From contig CAJFNR010000004.1 of NCBI GenBank assembly GCA_904395335.1, positions 92,604-156,603 of the forward strand: DNA of 64,000 nt, given 5' to 3'. Positions 56,919-64,000 of this stretch are shown here, in pieces (the first letter of the stretch is position 1; each line of letters opens with the position of its first letter). The notes under the pieces were generated by a model. It was not told the DNA's origin, made no database searches, and saw nothing but the letters and a program-made list of their open reading frames with translations. A program made the position numbers and the translations under genes. This DNA is from Candidatus Avimonas narfae. Its GTDB lineage: Bacteria > Bacillota > Clostridia > Oscillospirales > Acutalibacteraceae.

Positions 56919-57563
56919 ATGAGGAAAATGTATATGTGTCCCAATCACACAAAGGGTAAGCTATTTACCTTCTGCGGGCTGGTCGGATGCGGAAAAACCA
57001 CCATGATGAGACGCCTGATAGCCGATCTCGAAAACGATAATCAAATTTTTATAACCAAGCAGCCGACCGATTTTGTTCGGAATTCTGAAATTTTCCGTAC
57101 ATACATGGATATGCCGGATCACGACAGCTTTGATTACCGCGCTCTGTCTTTGCTATGCGCTTCCGATCGCGTCCAGCATGTAAACAAGATGATTGTTCCA
57201 GCTATGAAGCAGGGGCAACTCGTTCTAAGCGACCGGTATTTTTACTCTTGTCTTGCCAACCTCCGAGCCAGAGGATTTGATAATGACCAATGGATTTACG
57301 AAATAGCTGAATCAGTTGTTCAGCCGGATATCGCATTTTTCTTTGATGTTCCGGTAGAAATGGCTGTATCCAGAGTGCGTAGCCGTGCAGCCGAAAAAAA
57401 CCGGTACATTGATATAGATCTACAGTACAAGCTGAGAGAAGAATATCTGGACATATGCAGAACAAACGGCGGCGTGCTGATCCCGACGATTCTTTCGGAA
57501 GAGGAAAGCTATGCGTTCGTTAAACAAGAAGTCAGAAAGGTGTTGAATAATGATGAATGTTAA
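56919..57563 (+). CDS. Thymidylate kinase-like P-loop nucleoside/sugar kinase
   Basis: 214 residues. P-loop FCGLVGCGKTTMMRRLI near residue 20, TKQPTDFVR (the dTMP-kinase E/DPxR-like element with proline conserved), SDRYFYSCLA (DRY.xS), and FFFDVPVEMAVSRVRSRAAEKNRY (LID arginines). It resembles dTMP kinase but differs in the base-binding residues, so the substrate may be another nucleotide or an activated intermediate. Overlaps the acyl carrier protein gene by 14 bases. Confidence 0.78.
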   Translation: MRKMYMCPNHTKGKLFTFCGLVGCGKTTMMRRLIADLENDNQIFITKQPTDFVRNSEIFRTYMDMPDHDSFDYRALSLLCASDRVQHVNKMIVPAMKQGQLVLSDRYFYSCLANLRARGFDNDQWIYEIAESVVQPDIAFFFDVPVEMAVSRVRSRAAEKNRYIDIDLQYKLREEYLDICRTNGGVLIPTILSEEESYAFVKQEVRKVLNNDEC

Positions 57564-57798
57564 AGAAAAGGTGCTTTCGATTTTGACAGAACTCAGCGGC
57601 TCAGATGAAATCTCTGAGAACAGCTCCCTGCTGACAGATATCCATCTTGACAGTTTGGGTATGGTCACACTTTTAGTGGAACTGGAAGATACATTCGGAA
57701 TCACTCTGGATGAATCGGACATGAATCCGTTTGATTTGATTACAGCCGCAGATGTTATCCTATTGGTTGAAAAATACGGTGGTGACACCGATGAATAA
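57550..57798 (+). CDS. Acyl carrier protein
   Basis: 82 residues. LTDIHLDSLGMVTLLVELEDTFGI contains the phosphopantetheine serine in DSLGM (about residue 37). Helical bundle length and acidity are as for ACPs. It is a dedicated carrier, not the fatty-acid one, judging from its place between a kinase-like and a BtrH-like gene and before an AMP-ligase. It would carry the acyl group activated by the ligase at 58792. Overlaps both neighbours (14 and 8 bases). Confidence 0.88.
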   Translation: MMNVKEKVLSILTELSGSDEISENSSLLTDIHLDSLGMVTLLVELEDTFGITLDESDMNPFDLITAADVILLVEKYGGDTDE

Positions 57799-58795
57799 AG
57801 CTGTCGAACTGCCTATTGTACAACCACTTTACGGCACCTATCAAAATCATGGTGCTGGCAGCGCGGTGCTGAAAAGCAATCCCAGCATTCGTAATTGGTA
57901 TCTCAATCAGGTCATGATTTTGCAGTGTAACCGCAAATTTATCAATGGATTCACTACTCCTAACATTGATATTCAGCAAGCTTGGTGGCATAACCAGCCA
58001 TATCTAGAACAGAAACGGTATGAAATGCAATATCTGAGCGGCTATGTCAATCCGGTGATTCGGGAGCTTTTGTCAGACGGCTACTATGTAGCATTTGAAG
58101 GAGTAGACGACTTCTACGTCCCCGGAAAAAGCTGGTACAAGGAAAGGCATGCTTGTCACGATGGTTTGATCTGTGGGTACGATCAGAATGATAAAACCTA
58201 CAGTCTGTTTTCCTATGACAGCAACTGGATCTATCGGGTATTCAAAACGCCGCAGAAGGGATGGAATGCAGGACGGAAAGCTATACTTAATGAAGGTACG
58301 TATGGCAGCTTTATATGCGGGTTAAAGCCTAAAGATGATGAGGTGCTGCTAGAACCCGAAACCATTCTTATGAAGCTCAGGGAGTATTTGGATTCCTCTC
58401 TAGAAAAATATCCGGTTACCGAAGATGACATGGTAGAGGGAATAGCCGTTCACGAATATATCGCCATGTATGTCGGAAAGCTTATTGACGGCAGCATCCC
58501 TTATGAACGGATGGACCGACGCGTGTTCCGCCTGATTTGGGAACACAAAGTTGTTATGGCGGAACGATTGCAGAAAGTGGAAGATGCGCTGGAAATGGAT
58601 CATAGCATCAGCGAACGGTATCTTCCCCTTGTGGAAGAAGCAAATACCCTGCGGATGCTCTATGCTTCTTACCATATGAAACGCAGAGACTCCTTGCTGC
58701 CAGTTATCCAGAAAAGGCTGCTGCGTCTGAAGGGTACGGAAGAGATTCTGTTGACGGAATTCGTGAAAAAAGTTGGAGGCATCCTGAAGAAATGA
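57791..58795 (+). CDS. Papain-like/BtrH-like transfer protein, tentative
   Basis: 334 residues from ATG at 57791, overlapping the ACP gene. N-terminal LPIVQPLYGTYQNHGAGSAVL, then AFEGVDDFYVPGKSWYKERHACHDGLICGYDQNDKTYSLFSYDSNWIY: the H-D-GL-x-x-GYD pattern recalls the N-terminal domain of BtrH/C39-like proteins that shift an acyl group from a carrier protein to an amine. The catalytic cysteine is not obvious. The C-terminal half is helical (MDHSISERYLPLVEEANTLRMLYASYHMKRRDSLLPVI). The ACP neighbour supports an acyl-transfer role; this is inference. Confidence 0.5.
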   Translation: MNKAVELPIVQPLYGTYQNHGAGSAVLKSNPSIRNWYLNQVMILQCNRKFINGFTTPNIDIQQAWWHNQPYLEQKRYEMQYLSGYVNPVIRELLSDGYYVAFEGVDDFYVPGKSWYKERHACHDGLICGYDQNDKTYSLFSYDSNWIYRVFKTPQKGWNAGRKAILNEGTYGSFICGLKPKDDEVLLEPETILMKLREYLDSSLEKYPVTEDDMVEGIAVHEYIAMYVGKLIDGSIPYERMDRRVFRLIWEHKVVMAERLQKVEDALEMDHSISERYLPLVEEANTLRMLYASYHMKRRDSLLPVIQKRLLRLKGTEEILLTEFVKKVGGILKK

Positions 58796-60162
58796 ATTTG
58801 TGGAAATACATACGAGAAGTGATGCTGCAGCACCCGTTTCAAACGATCGGAGAAGGCAATGCATCTATGAGCTATGAAGAGTCCGTCATTTTTGCGGAGA
58901 GTTTTTCACGCAGGCTGGATGGCGAGCAATGCTGCGCGATCCTCTGCGGATCCGAAATGATGGCAGCGCTCGGCCTGCTCAGCTGCTTTGCCGCGGGGAT
59001 TACTGCCGTACCTCTTTCGCTTCGGTACGGCGAACTGCACTGCAATAAACTATTGGATTTCATTAGTCCAACCTGTGTGATAACCGATATGGATGGAGAA
59101 CTCCGTGTGCTGCATTTGAAGGATTTTCACTATGTTCCTCCATCCCGGCACCCGGCGCTGATTATGTGCACCTCCGGGACCACCGGAGCACCCAAGGGAG
59201 TCATGCTTAGCGAAGAAAATATTCTGATAAATGTGAAAGATATAGCGGAATATTTTCAAATCGGTGGTGAAGATACCATTCTGATTGCACGGCCGCTTTA
59301 TCACTGTGCGGTGCTGACTGGTGAATTCCTGACGGCTCTTGTCAAGGGAAGCAGAATTTGTTTTTTCTCAGAGCATTTTAATCCGAAGAGTATATGGGAT
59401 GTGATTCTCCAAAAAAAGGTAACGGCCTTTTGCGGTACGCCAACTTTGCTGGATATGATGGCAAGGTTTTCCCGTACCACCGGCACTGTCCCATTGCAGC
59501 ATATTGTTGTCAGCGGAGAATGTATGGGAACTGCTGTTGGGAAACGCCTTCACAAAACCTTTGAAAAAGCGAATATTTATCATGTCTACGGTTTAACCGA
59601 AGCCTGCCCCAGAGTAAGCTACTTGGCCCCGACGTTATTCGAGGAATTTCCCGATTATGTCGGTATTCCCTTATCTTCTGTATCCGTGAAAATCCTGAAA
59701 AGGAATAACGAACCAGCCAAAATAGATGAAGAAGGAATCCTGTGGGTAAAGGGCGGCAATGTCATGCTCGGTTACTATAACAATCCGGAGCAGACCGGAC
59801 AGATCTTGAAAAACGGATGGCTGTGTACCGGGGATATCGCGGAAATCAACGAATTCGGTTTGCTAAAAATCAAGGGCAGAAGCGATGATCTGATTATCCG
59901 GGCAGGCATGAACATCTATCCGCAGGAAGTTGAGGCGTCTTTAAAGATGGATGCGCGAGTGAAGGAGGTATTCGTCTACGGAACACAGACGCCGAAATTC
60001 GGAACCCAGATCGGCATGAAAATTGCCGGGGATTTTGCCGGGGTTGATGAGGTCAAAAAGCTTTGCGCAGAATGTCTTCCCGCCTTCCAGATTCCGAAAT
60101 ACATTGAGCTGGTAGAGGACATCCCTAAAAATGGTTCCGGAAAAATAATAAGGAGAAAATAG
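58792..60162 (+). CDS. Acyl-AMP ligase (adenylate-forming enzyme)
   Basis: 456 residues, coupled to the previous gene (ATGA). All core motifs are seen: A3 LIMCTSGTTGAPKGVMLS, A4 PLYHCAVLTGEF, A5 YHVYGLTEACPR, A7 WLCTGDIAEINEFGLLKIKGRSDDLI and A10 PKNGSGKIIRRK. Substrate acid unknown; the binding pocket (LYHCAVL) suggests a small or branched acid. It probably loads the neighbouring ACP. No carrier or condensation domain is fused to it, unlike NRPS modules. Confidence 0.9.
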   Translation: MNLWKYIREVMLQHPFQTIGEGNASMSYEESVIFAESFSRRLDGEQCCAILCGSEMMAALGLLSCFAAGITAVPLSLRYGELHCNKLLDFISPTCVITDMDGELRVLHLKDFHYVPPSRHPALIMCTSGTTGAPKGVMLSEENILINVKDIAEYFQIGGEDTILIARPLYHCAVLTGEFLTALVKGSRICFFSEHFNPKSIWDVILQKKVTAFCGTPTLLDMMARFSRTTGTVPLQHIVVSGECMGTAVGKRLHKTFEKANIYHVYGLTEACPRVSYLAPTLFEEFPDYVGIPLSSVSVKILKRNNEPAKIDEEGILWVKGGNVMLGYYNNPEQTGQILKNGWLCTGDIAEINEFGLLKIKGRSDDLIIRAGMNIYPQEVEASLKMDARVKEVFVYGTQTPKFGTQIGMKIAGDFAGVDEVKKLCAECLPAFQIPKYIELVEDIPKNGSGKIIRRK

Positions 60163-60164
60163 CC

Positions 60165-60734
60165 ATGCTTGAATTTGAAAAGAAAATGCTGCTAACAAAG
60201 GAGGAATTCTTGTTCCTCCGGGAGAACCTGTATGGCGAAAACGTATGTCAGCAACAAACCAATTACTACTATGATACAAACGACTTATCCATGAACCGGC
60301 AGGGGATCACCTGCCGTATCCGTGAAAAGGATGGCCGGTTTATTGCTACACACAAAGCACACAGCACGGATTGCAGCATTGAAAAATCAATGGTGGTGAC
60401 GGGGATATCGGATCTTTTCCCCCTCTCTCAGATTCCGTTAAGACTGAAAGGATCCCTGACAACCCAAAGGTATAGGTGGTACCTTGAGGACGGAATTACC
60501 GTATTTCTGGACGAAAACAGCTATATAGAAATTACGGACTATGAGCTGGAGATTGAGTACCAGGAGGGAAAGGAATCCCTTGCCTATCTAGAAATTCAGA
60601 GAATTGCCGATCTGCTGTCCAGATATGGGTTCATTCATTCGGCCGGCGAGATTGTCGGACGGCTAATTTGCTCCAAAAGTAAATCCCAGAGATTCTTTAA
60701 CCGGTACACGCAGGTTCATGCTGAGAGCGGCTGA
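60165..60734 (+). CDS. CYTH-domain phosphohydrolase/transferase-like protein
   Basis: 189 residues, two bases after the ligase stop. It opens with LEFEKKMLL, the ExExK motif of triphosphate tunnel enzymes, and continues with alternating charged strands (YYYDTNDLSMNRQGITCRIREKDGRFIATHKA, ITDYELEIEYQEGKE). CYTH proteins hydrolyse inorganic or organic triphosphates, or make cyclic nucleotides. In an operon with kinase-like and nucleotidyltransferase-like genes, it may handle a phosphorylated intermediate or pyrophosphate. Last gene of the operon. Confidence 0.85.
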   Translation: MLEFEKKMLLTKEEFLFLRENLYGENVCQQQTNYYYDTNDLSMNRQGITCRIREKDGRFIATHKAHSTDCSIEKSMVVTGISDLFPLSQIPLRLKGSLTTQRYRWYLEDGITVFLDENSYIEITDYELEIEYQEGKESLAYLEIQRIADLLSRYGFIHSAGEIVGRLICSKSKSQRFFNRYTQVHAESG

Positions 60735-60844
60735 CGCTATGAAACAAACCTTTTAAGGCGAAGTCGCCACATTGTGCAGAGAAAAGCCAACGTAGATTAT
60801 GTTGTATGAAGCTATTCTTTTAAATCGTACATAAATTTTTCTAA

Positions 60845-60879
60845 TCCGGACATGGGATGTCCGGATTGAGGGATATGAT
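60845..60879 (+). promoter_or_regulatory. Island dyad promoter, copy 3 (longest arms)
   Basis: TCCGGACA-TGGGA-TGTCCGGA (60845-60865) has 8-bp arms; TGAGGGA follows, then TATGAT (60874-60879) as -10, eleven bases after TGTCC. It drives the gene pair at 60953 and 61789. Confidence 0.7.
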
Positions 60880-60952
60880 GCAGTTGTAGCTACAAAAGCA
60901 GTCTTTAAAGGCTCAATCCAAAATTATTTATTAAAAGAAAGAAGGAATAATT

Positions 60953-61762
60953 ATGGCATGCAGAGATGCGTACATGGTAAGAGAAACAACGATCAATGAA
61001 CTTACTGAGTCGGCAACGCCGGCAGAGGCCGAAACTGAAAAGACAGAAGTTACGCGACTCCTCTTTGGTGTGGACTCAAAGGTGCAGGCAAATGATATCC
61101 TGCAAAACAACCTCTCCGAATTTGAATGGGTATTAAGAAACAAGATTTATCCGAATTTTTGGGGCAGAAACATCGCGGGGGAAAATTGCCTTACCAGAGA
61201 GGAAATCGACTTCCTTCACGGCAAGGGCTGTAAAATTGCGGCACTCTATGCTGACAATACGCCGAAGGAAACGGAGGAGCAGGGAGAAATTCGGGCAAAG
61301 AAACTGGCGATTACCGCCATGGAGCTGGGAATTCCAGAAGGAACAGCCATTTTTAACGAAATTGCGGCGGATGAAAACATTACAAAGGATTATTTGTTTG
61401 GCTTTGCACGAGCCATGCTGTACGAGGGCTATACTCCCGGATTCAAAGCGAATACGGATGCAAACTTCGCGTTTGACCGTGAATTCAGCCGTGGAATTCA
61501 GACGGATGCCGAGTTGTTTCAGCAATGTGTGATCTGGGCGGTTGCCCCCACTCTTACGGAGTATGATAGGATGACGACCACCCATCTCATCCACCCAGAC
61601 AACTGGACGCCGTATGCTCCGTCTGGTATTACACGCAAGGATATTGCAGTTTGGCAGTACGGAAAAGATTGTCATCCCATCAATGATGATGCAGGAAAAG
61701 AGACAAGTTTCAACATTAACCTTGTGAGAGACGAAAAAGTTATTATTGAAAAAATGTTCTGA
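60953..61762 (+). CDS. DUF1906 glycoside hydrolase-like protein
   Basis: 269 residues from ATG at 60953. After a 40-residue leader rich in Thr/Glu/Ala comes the DUF1906 domain: LLFGVDSKVQANDILQNNLSEFEWV, FWGRNIAGENCLTREEIDFLHGKGCKIAALY, IFNEIAADENITKDYLFGFARAMLYEGYTPGF. This domain resembles GH25-type TIM-barrel lysozymes (Rv2525c-like). No classical signal peptide is visible. It is in one unit with the BIG2 protein and is controlled by the dyad promoter. Likely acts on cell-surface glycans. Confidence 0.82.
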   Translation: MACRDAYMVRETTINELTESATPAEAETEKTEVTRLLFGVDSKVQANDILQNNLSEFEWVLRNKIYPNFWGRNIAGENCLTREEIDFLHGKGCKIAALYADNTPKETEEQGEIRAKKLAITAMELGIPEGTAIFNEIAADENITKDYLFGFARAMLYEGYTPGFKANTDANFAFDREFSRGIQTDAELFQQCVIWAVAPTLTEYDRMTTTHLIHPDNWTPYAPSGITRKDIAVWQYGKDCHPINDDAGKETSFNINLVRDEKVIIEKMF

Positions 61763-61788
61763 ATTCTGTGTAATAGGAGGCGGAAAAA

Positions 61789-63669
61789 ATGATATGCGTA
61801 TGTGTTAATTCAGTCAGCGTATACCCGAGCTGTGTCGCATTAAAAACCGGTGAATGGTATCACGATGTATACGCAGTGGCCTGTCCAGCTGACGCTGATT
61901 GCAGAGATGTCAGATGGTACAGCAGCAACACTTCCGTAGCAACGGTAAATGCAACGACGGGATTTATTTATGCCAGATCTGCCGGCACCACAAGGGTCTA
62001 TGCTGAAGCAACTGACGGCAGCGGCTGCAAGGATTATATTACCGTAACTGTAACCAGCGGTACCATTAAGGTGTCGTCGGTTGGACTCAACAGAAGCTAT
62101 GTGTCTATTGAAGAGGGCGAGTCCGTTACTCTGCATGCAACTGTATGCCCTGTCAATGCCAGTAATAAGACCCTTTGTTGGAGCAGCAGCAATACAAATG
62201 TTGCTGTTGTAGATAGCAGCGGTACAGTGACCGCGAAATCCCGGGGAAGGGCAACCATTACTGCCACTGCACAAGACGGCAGCGGTGTGCACGATTGCTG
62301 TGACATCAACGTTACGGGAGATATTTTGGTTTCATCCGTATCGGTTAGTCCGTCGTGCAAAACAGTCACCATCGGCAGCTCGTTTTACCTGCATGAAACG
62401 GTATGCCCCACGAATGCGACAAACAAATGTGTAACGTGGAGCAGCAGCAATACAAGTGTTGCTACTGTGAACCCCTGCAGCGGAATGGTCATGGCGCATA
62501 AAGAGGGTACTGCAACCATCTATGCCACGGCGACCGACGGCAGCGGCAAAAGAGGAGGTTGCACAGTAACGGTAAATGCTCCCGTAGCCGTAACCGGAGT
62601 GACAATTTGCCCCACTTCAATTACGATGAATGTGGCGGAAATATTTACACTTAGCGCAGGGGTATGTCCCGCAAACGCCACAAACAAAAGTGTGATATGG
62701 TGCAGCAGTGACGAAAGCGTGGCAGAGGTAGATATGCGTACCGGCAGAGTTACTGCGAAAAAGGCCGGTAATGTTACGATTACTGTGACTACTGTTGATG
62801 GTGGGTATCAGGATTCAATGGAACTAAAAGTTGTAATATGTACAGTAACCATTAAAGACGATGGAAACTACAGCAAAATTATATTTAATGACGGGAAAAT
62901 ATGGAAATGCAATGGTTTTTATTATAATACTAGTCTCGAGTCGAATTTGCCTATTGATTATGAACGCTCAAATCATAATGCTTCAATTGATTTCACTGAA
63001 AAACAACTTGGATTTTTGTTTAGAATCGATCCTAATGGTGTGATCTATTATGTAAAAAATAAAAATCTTGGAAAGAATATGTCTCCAACTGACTATTTGA
63101 TTTATAGAGACAATATTTTCAAAGAAATATATGGTAGGTTGCCCAATTATTTCACTTATGAAAATTCACAGTTATATTATTATACCGGAATCAATTATAA
63201 CAATCGTTACAGTGTATATTCTGAGGCAGAGTTAATATTTGGAATCCTACCCAGATGGACATGGCAGGATGTTGTTGAAACTCTTTTTGGTGCTGTTTTG
63301 TCTATTATATCAATATATGTTCCAGCAATCGGATCGGTTTTATTAACCTACGACATAGTAACAGCCTTCTTTTTTACTGGTGCAATTGAAGGAGCAATAA
63401 ACTCTGCAGCAAACGAATTTATAAATGAAGTTATTGATTCAAATTATGGTAATAAGTTAGCAAAAAGATTTGGTTGGGCAAGTACTGTAGTCAATTTGAT
63501 ACCAAGTCTCCTCGAGACCGCTTTACCACCTGATATTGACGAAGAACAAATTTCCATTTATGAGAATGCTTATCAAAATGATTCCTATGTGATTAAAATT
63601 TCAGATAGTAATCAAACGGTTGATCTAAACGAATTTATTGAGCATTATAAAAGTTTACTCCCGCAATGA
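61789..63669 (+). CDS. Four-BIG2-domain protein with distinct C-terminal domain
   Basis: 626 residues. Four Ig-like group 2 domains span about residues 5-350, each with a VCP(A/V/T)NA(S/T)NK element and (T/V)W(S/C)SSNTSVATV, and each carries cysteines, unusual for BIG2. From residue about 350 the base composition drops to AT-rich and the text changes (NYSKIIFNDGKIWKCNGFYYN ... YSEAELIFGILPRWTWQDVVETLFGAVLSIISIYVPAIGSVLLTYDIVTAFFF) with hydrophobic helices at about 500-560. No N-terminal signal is seen. A switchable C-terminal effector or anchor domain is possible. Cotranscribed with the hydrolase-like gene. Confidence 0.83.
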   Translation: MICVCVNSVSVYPSCVALKTGEWYHDVYAVACPADADCRDVRWYSSNTSVATVNATTGFIYARSAGTTRVYAEATDGSGCKDYITVTVTSGTIKVSSVGLNRSYVSIEEGESVTLHATVCPVNASNKTLCWSSSNTNVAVVDSSGTVTAKSRGRATITATAQDGSGVHDCCDINVTGDILVSSVSVSPSCKTVTIGSSFYLHETVCPTNATNKCVTWSSSNTSVATVNPCSGMVMAHKEGTATIYATATDGSGKRGGCTVTVNAPVAVTGVTICPTSITMNVAEIFTLSAGVCPANATNKSVIWCSSDESVAEVDMRTGRVTAKKAGNVTITVTTVDGGYQDSMELKVVICTVTIKDDGNYSKIIFNDGKIWKCNGFYYNTSLESNLPIDYERSNHNASIDFTEKQLGFLFRIDPNGVIYYVKNKNLGKNMSPTDYLIYRDNIFKEIYGRLPNYFTYENSQLYYYTGINYNNRYSVYSEAELIFGILPRWTWQDVVETLFGAVLSIISIYVPAIGSVLLTYDIVTAFFFTGAIEGAINSAANEFINEVIDSNYGNKLAKRFGWASTVVNLIPSLLETALPPDIDEEQISIYENAYQNDSYVIKISDSNQTVDLNEFIEHYKSLLPQ

Positions 63670-63675
63670 TTCAAA

Positions 63676-63719
63676 AACCTCCTTCTGGTGTTTATAAATA
63701 TCAGAAGGAGGTTTTTTGT
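63676..63719 (+). terminator. Intrinsic terminator
   Basis: AAAACCTCCTTCTG pairs with CAGAAGGAGGTTTT, followed by TTTTG. It ends the BIG2 transcription unit. Confidence 0.85.
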
Positions 63720-63738
63720 TGTCTTTAGACTTAACAAC

Positions 63739-63759
63739 CCCCCTGGTTCTACCAGGGGG
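63739..63759 (+). repeat. Left-end hairpin of an IS200/IS605-type element
   Basis: CCCCCTGGT-TCT-ACCAGGGGG is a perfect 9-bp hairpin placed about 90 bases before the transposase start, as in IS200/IS605 left ends, where the TnpA dimer binds the hairpin in single-stranded DNA. Confidence 0.7.
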
Positions 63760-63850
63760 AAATAAAAAAACTTTGCGAATAAAACCTCCGTGCTACAATC
63801 GAGATGGTTTGGTAGCCGCATCACGAAAGAGCAAGGAGGTTTTACGCAGG

Positions 63851-64000
63851 ATGAAAAATGAGGTAAAACACACAGCGCATTCCAGTTACCGGTGTGAATA
63901 CCACGTGGTATTCACACCAAAGTACCGGAGAAAAGTGATCTACAAAACAATAAGGGAAGATGTGATCGAGATCATAAAAAAGCTGTGCAGAGAGATGAAA
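63851..64000 (+). CDS. tnpA: IS200/IS605-type transposase TnpA, 3' end outside window
   Basis: The first 50 residues are present. ATG at 63851 follows AAGGAGG some 15 bases upstream. MKNEVKHTAHSSYRCEYHVVFTPKYRRKVIYKTIREDVIEIIKK is the standard start of HUH-type TnpA proteins (HVVF.PKYRR). The HUH motif and the tyrosine lie beyond the window edge. Unlike the remnant at 49244 this copy has no frame defect in the visible part. Confidence 0.85.
   Translation, partial: MKNEVKHTAHSSYRCEYHVVFTPKYRRKVIYKTIREDVIEIIKKLCREMK

Overview
The window comes from a low-to-mid GC Gram-positive anaerobe of the class Clostridia. The evidence is an ECF-type vitamin transporter with a DUF4430 partner, strong AGGAGG ribosome binding sites, triple serine recombinases, P27/HK97-type prophage genes and cysteine-bearing BIG2 surface proteins of the kind seen in gut Clostridia. 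Genus cannot be fixed from the sequence.

Layout. (1) 1-3697: host operon for an ECF transporter (partial DUF4430 protein, EcfT, fused EcfA1-A2, S component), probably for a corrinoid. (2) 4103-5557: a sigma-like gene, a small helix-turn-helix gene and a DUF3825 gene, typical of integrative elements. (3) 5600-48180: a nearly complete, GC-rich siphovirus-type prophage read almost wholly left to right. Early part: sigma-like gene, SNF2 helicase split by an HNH gene, family A DNA polymerase, P4-type primase-helicase, VRR-NUC nuclease and a DUF1492 late regulator. Middle part: HNH, small terminase, ParB-like protein, two tandem Mom-type DNA modification genes, a ParB-methyltransferase fusion and a block of small accessory genes. 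Late part: large terminase, PAPS reductase-like protein, portal, protease, capsid, connectors, major tail protein, gpG/gpGT with a classic -1 slippery site, tape measure, Dit, tail spike proteins, holin and amidase. It ends in three overlapping serine recombinase genes, the third without its catalytic serine. (4) 48186-49600: XRE repressor with divergent operators, a small gene and a decayed IS200/IS605 transposase. (5) 49640-63720: a lower-GC island holding a decayed lysis cassette (XhlA-like, holin, endolysin remnant), a metallophosphoesterase plus AspT-like transporter pair, an XRE/ImmA pair, a Com-like zinc ribbon, a small uncharacterised biosynthetic-looking operon (regulator, nucleotidyltransferase, dTMP-kinase-like, acyl carrier protein, C39/BtrH-like, AMP-ligase, CYTH), and a DUF1906 glycoside-hydrolase-like gene paired with a four-BIG2 protein. 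(6) 63739-64000: left end and start of an intact IS200/IS605-type transposase.

Most promising observations: a shared dyad GGACA-N5-TGTCC, always followed 11 bases later by a -10-like hexamer, stands before the transporter pair, the biosynthetic operon and the hydrolase/BIG2 pair, suggesting one regulon; a roughly 55-base leader motif recurs before at least five accessory prophage genes and, in looser form, before the recombinase and an early gene; three 10-bp direct repeats mark a likely DUF1492-dependent late promoter; and a terminator/antiterminator-like leader precedes the early operon. All functional statements are from reading the sequence; no searches were run.
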